A DNA stretch of 13,737 nucleotides, taken from an uncultured Treponema sp. (GTDB taxonomy: Bacteria; Spirochaetota; Spirochaetia; Treponematales; Treponemataceae). The DNA is taken from contig CALDIB010000085.1 of the NCBI GenBank assembly GCA_937902125.1, positions 1-13,737 on the forward strand. Reading direction: 5' to 3'. This document shows, one piece after another, positions 1-5,102 of the stretch. Numbering within the stretch: position 1 is the first letter of the stretch; each line of letters starts with the position of its first letter. Below the pieces are notes generated by a model that saw only the letters and a list, made by a program, of their open reading frames with translations, did no database searches and was not told the DNA's origin. The position numbers and the translations under genes were made by a program.

Positions 1-3
1 TCT

Positions 4-120
4 GCATTTATTGTTCCATAAAACGCAAACCAAACGCTTATTTTTGCATTTATGACACAATAAAGGCGAAAACAAATCCTTAGTCGTGCTTTTATGGCGC
101 AATAAAGGCGAAAATTTTGA
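4..120. repeat. Degenerate 42-bp tandem array of TTTAT-N6-ATAAA dyads
   Basis: Three units begin at 4, 46 and 88 (exact 42-bp period). Each starts GCWTTTAT and contains a 16-bp dyad with arms TTTAT and ATAAA around a variable six-base centre: 7-22 (centre TGTTCC), 49-64 (GACACA) and 91-106 (GGCGCA). Units 2 and 3 share CAATAAAGGCGAAAA after the left arm; unit 1 is more diverged. Forty-two bp is about four helical turns, so the dyads would lie on one DNA face. The array lies in the gene-free stretch downstream of the transpeptidase gene and may continue off the left edge. It could be protein-binding sites or a decayed intergenic repeat. Nothing coding is seen in 1-219. Confidence 0.6.
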
Positions 121-219
121 TTTTTTTATCTCTTTTTGTGCAAAAATCGTCAAAAAATGGCAAAATCATAAAAAATATGCTGTTTTTCATTGGCGAACGT
201 GAGTTTCTCTGTCATTATC

Positions 220-741
220 TCACTTTGGCAATGCGGCTTGACCCGATAATCTTTCCTTCTGAATATGAAGTTTCGCTTGGTCTGGAACGGTGTCGTAGAA
301 CCACTTGGCGTCTTCCATGCTAAGGCGCACGCAGCCGTGGCTCGCGGGCTGTCCAAGTTTCGCCGCTTCCTCTGGAATGATGTTTCCGGCCGCGTCAATC
401 GGAACGGAATGGAAAAGATACACGCCGCCGATAAAGCCGACCCACCAGCGCGCGCCTTCGCCAAAGCGCTTGGAGAAGAACGAAGTTCCCCGCTTTTGGC
501 CGCTTTCGTTTATTATGTAGTCGCCAAGCGGCGTGTCGTTGTCGCCGTCAATCAGGCCGGTGGAGCAAACCATCTTTTTGACCAGCTGGCCCTTTTTGTA
601 GACATAAGTTCTTTGCTCGTCAATGCTGACGACAACGTTCCAGTCGGGGCCGTAGCCCGCCGGGCTTGCAAAAACGTCCGCCGCGAAAAGGCTTGCGGCC
701 AAAAGCAGCGTGACAAGAGTGAATGCGAAATGTTTTTTCAT
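220..741 (-). CDS. Exported L,D-transpeptidase (YkuD family)
   Basis: A 173-residue protein of the YkuD family, which makes 3-3 peptidoglycan cross-links or attaches proteins to peptidoglycan. I chose the ATG at 741 because it opens a textbook Sec signal peptide (MKK, then a hydrophobic core, likely cleaved near residue 25 after VFA). The reading frame extends further upstream to 945 but encodes no sensible N-terminus there. The catalytic motif SHGCVR is at residues 134-139 (His135, nucleophile Cys137), and the upstream conserved His111 lies in FHSVP. The mature domain is short, with no LysM or other wall-binding module. The enzyme should act outside the cytoplasmic membrane. The gene is divergent from the lipoprotein gene and has its own promoter very close to the start codon, so the mRNA would have almost no leader. 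No clear Shine-Dalgarno is visible. The family call is certain; the substrate is unknown. Confidence 0.92.
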   Translation of the reverse strand: MKKHFAFTLVTLLLAASLFAADVFASPAGYGPDWNVVVSIDEQRTYVYKKGQLVKKMVCSTGLIDGDNDTPLGDYIINESGQKRGTSFFSKRFGEGARWWVGFIGGVYLFHSVPIDAAGNIIPEEAAKLGQPASHGCVRLSMEDAKWFYDTVPDQAKLHIQKERLSGQAALPK

Positions 742-751
742 ACTATTAAAT

Positions 752-780
752 AATATAGCGAAAAAATGCGGGAACGGCAA
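752..780 (-). promoter_or_regulatory. Sigma70-type promoter for the L,D-transpeptidase gene
   Basis: On the minus strand there is TTGCCG (780-775), a 17-bp spacer, then TATATT (757-752). The expected transcription start is near 745, only a few bases before the ATG at 741. It is divergent from the lipoprotein promoter at 791-819. Confidence 0.6.
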
Positions 781-790
781 GACGCTTTTG

Positions 791-819
791 TTGACAGGCC
801 GAGCGTTGTCGGGTATAAT
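791..819 (+). promoter_or_regulatory. Perfect-consensus sigma70 promoter for the lipoprotein gene
   Basis: TTGACA at 791-796, a 17-bp spacer and TATAAT at 814-819 give a full consensus match. Transcription should start near 826. A translation start at 822 would therefore lie upstream of the transcript, which matters for the start-codon problem of the downstream gene. Confidence 0.85.
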
Positions 820-821
820 GT

Positions 822-3521
822 TTGGGCTTAGGAAGAATTTTATGGGCAATAAATTCTGTTCAAGAAAACCTATACTCTTGTCTGGGGAGGGGCGGCTCAT
901 TTCGCTCTCTTCTAGCGGCGCTTTCTCTTTTTTCCGCCCTGACATTCTTTTCTTGTTCCGGCATGGCGGACGGAGCCCCTCTTGTTCCGCAAAATTCTTT
1001 TAGCCCTTCCAAAGTTCCCGCAAAAAAAGTCACGTTTAGAGGAACGCTTGCAAGCGCGAGCGCGGTTCCGCAAAAGGCCCTTTCATTTTTTACGGACGCG
1101 AATTTTTTATCTTGCGGCCAAGGGGCCGACGGCGTTTTAAAGTCCGCCGCGCCGGACGCGGGCGACATGACAAAATACGAATGCTTTGCCACGGCCACAA
1201 GCCAATCCGGACTTGTTGAAAACGGCGAGTTTGGAGACACGCCCGCGACTGCGCGCTTGTTTTCCATCTCGCTTGCGATGGGCGAAAAGTGGACGGTAAC
1301 TTGCGGCTTGCGCGAGGCTGCCACAAAAATTCCGATGATGTCGGATTCCTGCGGCTTTGAGCCCAAGGAAGAAGAGCAGGTCTTTAGCCATGTTTTTACG
1401 CTTGTTCCATGCAAGGAGGGAAGCGGAAGCGTCGCGCTTGAGATGACAGTTCCTGCGACGATAATAGGCGCGACTGTGGAATGTTCCGATCCGCGATGGG
1501 AGGCGGCAAGTCCTGAGGTCAGCGTTGTCGGAACAACGCTCGGGATAAACGTCGCTTCAATTCAAAGCGGCTATTACGACGTATGCATCCGCCTTTACAA
1601 TTCTGACGGCGTTTTGTCCTGCGGCTTTTGGGAAGAAATCAATGTCTTTGACGGAGCGAAAACAAACTATTGGCTTTCGTCTGGGGGAACCGTTGGCGTG
1701 ACGGTGTCGGGCGGCGCTCTTGCTGTTGGCGAGACCGCGCTTTCGGCTTTTTCTAGAACGCTTTTTTACGTGGGCGACACTGGCATTTCCGGCGCCAAGG
1801 GCAAGAGCGACTCAAACGACGGAAACCCTTACTCTCCCTTTGAAACTTTAAACAAGGCCGTGGCGGTGATAAAGTCGATGGGCGCCGCCGGCAAGGATTA
1901 TAAAATTTACGTTTCGGGGACTGTGGAAGGCTGCGCGGATCTTTCTTCTGCCTTGGATGGAAAGGCGCGCTCGATAACGATTGAAGGCGCCAACGGCCTT
2001 TACACAAGCGGCCCGAATGCCGGCCAACCCAAGGACACGCTTGACGCGGATGGCATTGGAAGCGCTCTTTGCGTGCAAACGACAGTTCCTGTCAGCATAA
2101 GGGATTTGCGGATAACGGGCGCGGACGGCGTCTCCGGGCTTTCGATTCAAGATGACGGCGCGGACGTGACGCTGCTTGGCGGAACTCTAATCACGGGAAA
2201 CCAAGCGGACAAGGGCGGCGGCGTTTATATTTCGGCCGGCTCGCTTGCAATAAAGGGCGCGGTCATAAGCGGAAACATAGCTACGGCAGAAGGCGGCGGC
2301 ATTTACAATGACGGCGGAAGCGTCACTTTTTATTTCGGCTCGATAGAATCCAATTCCGCGCTTGGTTACGGCGGCGGAGTGTCCAATAATTCCGGCTCCT
2401 TTGAGATGAAGGACGGCGCCTGCATAAAGGAAAATTCCGCCAACGACGGCGGCGACGGAACCTATAGCGACGGCGGCGGAGTTTTTGTCTACGGCGGCTC
2501 GTTCACGATGTCAGGCGGAACAATCAGCGGCAACTCCACAAACGGACGGGGCGGAGCGGTCTATGTTTTTGGCGGCGCCTTTAGCGTCGGCGGCTCGGCC
2601 AACATTCCCTGCGGAACAGGAAACGACGTTTACCTTGACTCCGACCAAAGCATTGCGATTGCGAGCGCTTTGAACTCCAATTTTGCCGCGCTGATTACTC
2701 TTCCGGACGATGACTACAAAATGGGAACGCAAGTCCTTAGCGGTACGGAAGAGCTTCTTGATTCCGAATGCCTTAAATTTAATGTGTTCCAACCTGAATC
2801 AGCGTCGCAATTTCTTTTTGTCGGCTCGCAAGGAAAGCTCAGAACCTTGATTTCATTCCCCAATGGAACTAAGGATGGAACCGAAATAAATGAAGACGAC
2901 AGCCTGTCTTACGATGTGTACAAATACAGTTACATCAATTACGACACTCTAAGCATGAGCGTTGTCAATCCCTACGAGACGCTTGGCTACACTATGCAAG
3001 TCAAGGTTGATGGCGCGACGCCAGACGATTTGACGAAGCTTGCGGACGGCTTCCATACAGTTTACGCAAAGATTGAAAAGGCGGGAAAGCCGACGATAGA
3101 GGACACAGTCCGGGTTTGTGTAAAAATAAAGACGGTAAGGCTCACTTTGTATAAAGGAGAAATTAATCATGGCTATGATAAATATAAGGGCAGAGTTGCT
3201 ATAAATGGCGGAGAAGTCAGGTCATGGAGCAGCTGGACAGGTTGGGGTGATCCTACTTTTAATACATACAATTGGAGTTTTACTGTTGACGCAAAAGATT
3301 ATAAGTTTTTGTGCCAAACAACGGACTCTTATGGAAGAGACGGTTCAAGCGGCAGCGATCCACTTAGAGACGCTTACAGGCAATATACGCTGGCGGAAAT
3401 AAGAAATAACGACGGAAAAGGAAAGGCTTATATCGGCATATATAGCGGAACTTACCCCGACCCCAGCGGCCATTCAAACACCTATCTGACGCTGCAGCTT
3501 TGGTTCTCTCTTACAGATTAA
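822..3521 (+). CDS. Large surface lipoprotein with Pmp-like beta-helix repeats (start/frame uncertain)
   Basis: About 855 mature residues. A lipoprotein signal is clear: hydrophobic LLAALSLFSALTFFSC with lipobox FFSC, the lipidated Cys being codon 954-956. Residues about 315-640 form a parallel beta-helix module that begins with a YVGDTG...PFETLNKAV segment, as in DUF1565-like proteins. It continues with repeats of roughly 25-35 residues carrying GGGVY, GGGIY, GGGVS, GGGVF and GGAVY near nt 2214, 2292, 2370, 2474 and 2551, plus GGTISGN motifs, resembling Chlamydia Pmp/adhesin repeats. A separate C-terminal domain (nt about 3125-3521) has AT-richer codons. Position 822 is a TTG, the only standard in-frame start before the lipobox, but it precedes the predicted transcript start. 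The good ribosome site (AGGAAG 830-835, ATG 842) is in another frame. The role is unknown; surface display or adhesion is an inference. Confidence 0.8.
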   Translation: MGLGRILWAINSVQENLYSCLGRGGSFRSLLAALSLFSALTFFSCSGMADGAPLVPQNSFSPSKVPAKKVTFRGTLASASAVPQKALSFFTDANFLSCGQGADGVLKSAAPDAGDMTKYECFATATSQSGLVENGEFGDTPATARLFSISLAMGEKWTVTCGLREAATKIPMMSDSCGFEPKEEEQVFSHVFTLVPCKEGSGSVALEMTVPATIIGATVECSDPRWEAASPEVSVVGTTLGINVASIQSGYYDVCIRLYNSDGVLSCGFWEEINVFDGAKTNYWLSSGGTVGVTVSGGALAVGETALSAFSRTLFYVGDTGISGAKGKSDSNDGNPYSPFETLNKAVAVIKSMGAAGKDYKIYVSGTVEGCADLSSALDGKARSITIEGANGLYTSGPNAGQPKDTLDADGIGSALCVQTTVPVSIRDLRITGADGVSGLSIQDDGADVTLLGGTLITGNQADKGGGVYISAGSLAIKGAVISGNIATAEGGGIYNDGGSVTFYFGSIESNSALGYGGGVSNNSGSFEMKDGACIKENSANDGGDGTYSDGGGVFVYGGSFTMSGGTISGNSTNGRGGAVYVFGGAFSVGGSANIPCGTGNDVYLDSDQSIAIASALNSNFAALITLPDDDYKMGTQVLSGTEELLDSECLKFNVFQPESASQFLFVGSQGKLRTLISFPNGTKDGTEINEDDSLSYDVYKYSYINYDTLSMSVVNPYETLGYTMQVKVDGATPDDLTKLADGFHTVYAKIEKAGKPTIEDTVRVCVKIKTVRLTLYKGEINHGYDKYKGRVAINGGEVRSWSSWTGWGDPTFNTYNWSFTVDAKDYKFLCQTTDSYGRDGSSGSDPLRDAYRQYTLAEIRNNDGKGKAYIGIYSGTYPDPSGHSNTYLTLQLWFSLTD
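830..844 (+). promoter_or_regulatory. Ribosome binding site and ATG out of frame with the lipoprotein
   Basis: AGGAAG (830-835), a 6-nt spacer and ATG (842-844) make the best initiation site in the lipoprotein leader. Its frame runs to a stop near 1003. Losing one G from GGGGAGGGG (884-892) would join it to the lipoprotein frame and give an N-terminus starting MGNKFCSRKPILLSGEG before the hydrophobic signal core. Confidence 0.55.
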
Positions 3522-3639
3522 TGCGGCGTTCCGCGAACGATTCTACAGGAATTTCCAATAGTGCGGAAATTTCTTCCGCAGTGTATTTGCCGTCGGCAAG
3601 AAGTTTTCGCGCGAATTTCCAATTCGTTGATTTATTCAA
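3511..3639 (-). pseudogene. Possible tail of a decayed gene (helical WKFARKLL...YTAEEISALL segment)
   Basis: A 42-codon frame from TTG (3639) to TAA (3511), preceded directly by an in-frame TAG. It encodes a two-helix segment with NWKFARKLLADGKYTAEEI then SALLEIPVESF. This resembles the C-terminal helical tail of Rpn/PD-(D/E)XK nuclease-type transposase-associated proteins (ARxLLxxGxxxEEIAxxTGL pattern), recalled from memory. It overlaps the lipoprotein stop by 11 nt on the opposite strand. There is no ribosome site and no upstream domain, so a gene remnant is more likely than a working gene. A hairpin at 3562-3580 (TGCGGAA/TTCCGCA) lies within it. Confidence 0.3.
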
Positions 3640-3715
3640 CTAATTGGAGGTTGGAGAAAACGCTATGAAAATATAGTCAAATTCGTGGCGCTTTCCGCTA
3701 AACTAAATTCTGACC

Positions 3716-3744
3716 TTGACAACTCCGCGATTTGACGATATATT
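3716..3744 (+). promoter_or_regulatory. Sigma70-type promoter of the structured RNA/DUF3800 unit
   Basis: TTGACA at 3716-3721, a 17-bp spacer and TATATT at 3739-3744. Transcription is expected to start near 3750. No ORF with a ribosome site lies between it and the terminator at 3832-3859, so its primary product would be an RNA of about 110 nt. Confidence 0.65.
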
Positions 3745-3749
3745 ATAAA

Positions 3750-3859
3750 CAGTCAACAGTAAGTCGTGGATTGGCGCCGTTGTCTAGGTAAGCGCTATGT
3801 GTTAGCGCCGCTTCCATGCGATTGACTTTACAATCCCTCTTTTTGAGGGATTTTTTTTT
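3750..3859 (+). ncRNA. Candidate structured small RNA upstream of DUF3800 gene
   Basis: A stretch of about 110 nt with its own promoter and intrinsic terminator and no credible ORF. Pairing by eye: AGTCAA (3751-3756) with TTGACT (3822-3827); CGTGGA (3765-3770) with TCCATG (3813-3818, one G-U); TGGCGC (3772-3777) with GCGCCG (3805-3810, one wobble). These nest into a long interrupted helix. Two alternatives compete: GCGCTA (3792-3797) with TAGCGC (3803-3808), and GTAAGTC (3759-3765) with GACTTTAC (3824-3831). From memory, Weinberg and co-workers described a set of conserved DUF3800 RNA motifs found near DUF3800 genes; this position fits them, but I cannot assign a particular motif. It could be an antitoxin RNA, a guide or substrate of the protein, or a cis leader. 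Confidence 0.6.
3832..3859 (+). terminator. Intrinsic terminator between the RNA and DUF3800 gene
   Basis: An 8-bp stem AATCCCTC/GAGGGATT (3832-3839 and 3845-3852) with a TTTTT loop and an uninterrupted run of nine T (3851-3859). The DUF3800 start codon follows 11 nt later, so expression of that protein from the upstream promoter requires read-through. Confidence 0.88.
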
Positions 3860-3870
3860 GCGGAGAGTTC

Positions 3871-4584
3871 ATGCATCTTTATATTGATGAGTCCGGTTCG
3901 ATAAACAATAAGTTGAACAAGCCTTTTGTGATTGCAATTGTAAACGTGCTTAATCCCAAGAAATTGAATTCCGTTTATAAGCGTTTTGTAAAATCGAGAA
4001 TTAAAGATCTTAAAGACCTTGATAAAGACTATTACAACAGCAAGGGCAAGTTGGCGAAGGTCGGCAACCAAATGTTCCAAAACGGAAAGTTTAAGGAACT
4101 AAAAGGCTCTCAATTTGACTCCAAGATGAAAAAGAATTTTGTTGAATACATCACTAAGAAAAAATATTTCGAGTTATATTTCTTGAGAATAGAAAACAAT
4201 TTGCTAAGCGACAATATATGCAAAAATACCGCCAGGGCGTTTAACTATACAATAAAGCTTGCCCTTTCTTATTTTATATCGCATAAACTTCTTGTTGACG
4301 AAGATTGCTTAATCCAACTTGACGAACGGAACGAACGGACGGAAGCGAAGTTTTTCTTGGAAACATACCTTAACACTGAGCTTTGTCTTAACAACATAAC
4401 AGAAAATCATTTTTCCGTTCGCTATTTAAATTCTGTCGCAAATCCGTTTATTCAAATCGCGGACGTTTTCGCAAACCTCTATTATTCCCATCTTAATACA
4501 AATGGATATGACGCTGAAATGAAAAAACTCTTGGAACGGAATATTTTAAAGGGCGATTTTGTATTTCCTAGACGAGATGTTTGA
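3871..4584 (+). CDS. DUF3800 domain protein
   Basis: 237 residues, full length for the family. The N-terminus MHLYIDESGS carries the family hallmark (Asp6, Glu7, Ser8, Gly9). LDERNE gives Asp151, and IQIADVFAN near the C-terminus gives Asp198, the usual QxADxxA motif. A spaced set of acidic residues like this suggests a metal-dependent active site of RNase H-like type, which is an inference; I know of no proven activity. There is no signal peptide or membrane segment, so it is cytoplasmic. GGAG at 3862-3865 lies 5 nt before the ATG. The gene sits directly behind the terminator of the structured RNA, and its codons are clearly AT-richer than those of the flanking genes, suggesting horizontal acquisition. 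Family members occur in accessory and defence-like regions. Function unknown; family assignment firm. Confidence 0.9.
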   Translation: MHLYIDESGSINNKLNKPFVIAIVNVLNPKKLNSVYKRFVKSRIKDLKDLDKDYYNSKGKLAKVGNQMFQNGKFKELKGSQFDSKMKKNFVEYITKKKYFELYFLRIENNLLSDNICKNTARAFNYTIKLALSYFISHKLLVDEDCLIQLDERNERTEAKFFLETYLNTELCLNNITENHFSVRYLNSVANPFIQIADVFANLYYSHLNTNGYDAEMKKLLERNILKGDFVFPRRDV

Positions 4585-4635
4585 GCCGCTCTTTAATTCT
4601 GTTCCCGCATCTTAAAGTCTTTGCTAGAGCATTAT

Positions 4636-4758
4636 ATGTCTGTTTTTAAAGCAGAGTTTATAGGAATTCAGCATCCATTTCACTTTTTAATTGATGAAGA
4701 AAATGCAAAAAAGATAACGGAGTTTTACACTTATGAATGGACTGATGACAAAATATAA
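4636..4758 (+). CDS. Small hypothetical protein, first of an overlapping pair
   Basis: A 40-codon ORF beginning MSVFKAEFIG and rich in aromatic residues (HPFHFLI, EFYTYEW), ending TDDKI. The ribosome site is weak (AGAG 4626-4629, 6 nt before the ATG). It overlaps the next ORF by 26 nt in another frame, which suggests translational coupling. It follows the DUF3800 stop by about 50 nt with no terminator in between and could be cotranscribed with it. I do not recognise the family. The support is its pairing with the second ORF and its protein-like composition. Confidence 0.45.
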   Translation: MSVFKAEFIGIQHPFHFLIDEENAKKITEFYTYEWTDDKI

Positions 4759-4909
4759 GGAAAGCCTTTTAAAAACTCCAAAACCAGTTCCCTTTAGCGC
4801 AATAAAAGGCGCGATGGATTACAGAGGCCTTTTAGCGTATGCGAAATCCCAAGGCAAAAAAATTTCAGAACTTGCGCAAGAAGAGAAAATGAAGTTTTAT
4901 AGCGAATAA
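4733..4909 (+). CDS. Small hypothetical protein with PKPVPFSAIKGAMDYRGLL motif
   Basis: A 58-residue ORF. GGAG at 4719-4722 lies 10 nt before the ATG, inside the preceding ORF. The sequence shows an N-terminal helix (YKESLLK), then the motif PKPVPFSAIKGAMDYRGLL, then a charged helix (SELAQEEK). The pattern looks like a conserved small-protein family, and I have an impression of similar hypothetical proteins in gut bacteria, but I cannot name one or give a function. An overlapping pair of small ORFs in an accessory patch is compatible with a toxin-antitoxin or small regulatory pair; that is inference only. Confidence 0.55.
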   Translation: MNGLMTKYKESLLKTPKPVPFSAIKGAMDYRGLLAYAKSQGKKISELAQEEKMKFYSE

Positions 4910-4952
4910 AAAATTTGCTGTTGGTGAGCCGTATCCGTCGCCGCCCCGCCCC

Positions 4953-5102
4953 GGCAGCGTCCAGCGGACGCGGTGGCCCCGCTCGAACAAACGATTGTTG
5001 TTTTTCTAACAAAAACACGAGCGGCCCTTGGCAGCGTCCAGCGGACGCGGTGGCCCCGCTCGAAACAGCAATTATGGTCTTTCCAACAAAGGCACGAGCG
5101 GC
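4953..5102. repeat. Two direct copies of a 77-bp hairpin-rich repeat
   Basis: The 35-bp core at 4953-4987 is repeated exactly at 5030-5064 (period 77). It contains a perfect small hairpin GCGTCC-AGC-GGACGC. The remaining 42 bp of each unit is partly conserved (TTTYCTAACAAA...CACGAGCGGC). Within each unit CCGCTCG pairs with CGAGCGG across an AT-rich loop of about 33 nt. The second copy ends exactly at the cyclase stop codon (5103). The block separates the convergent small ORF and cyclase gene and may stop or stabilise transcripts. No gene is seen in 4910-5102. Confidence 0.8.

Noticed and set aside
4..120. CRISPR-like repeat/spacer pattern at the left end
   Set aside because: Only three degenerate units, the conserved part is an AT-rich dyad, and no cas genes are present.
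842..1003. Frame from ATG 842 as an independent small protein
   Set aside because: It has a good start but only low-complexity content after the G tract; better explained as the displaced start of the lipoprotein.
3154..3204. AAGGAGA plus ATG (3169) inside the lipoprotein gene as an internal start
   Set aside because: The ATG is out of frame with the lipoprotein and meets a stop after 11 codons.
3750..3831. ToxI-style tandem repeats in the RNA
   Set aside because: Only short ACAGT/AGTC echoes are present; there is no tandem repeat as in classical ToxI, so the type III analogy rests on layout only.
3802..4080. Minus-strand frame over the DUF3800 start region
   Set aside because: It is a shadow of the DUF3800 gene running through its terminator and RNA, with no recognisable protein features.
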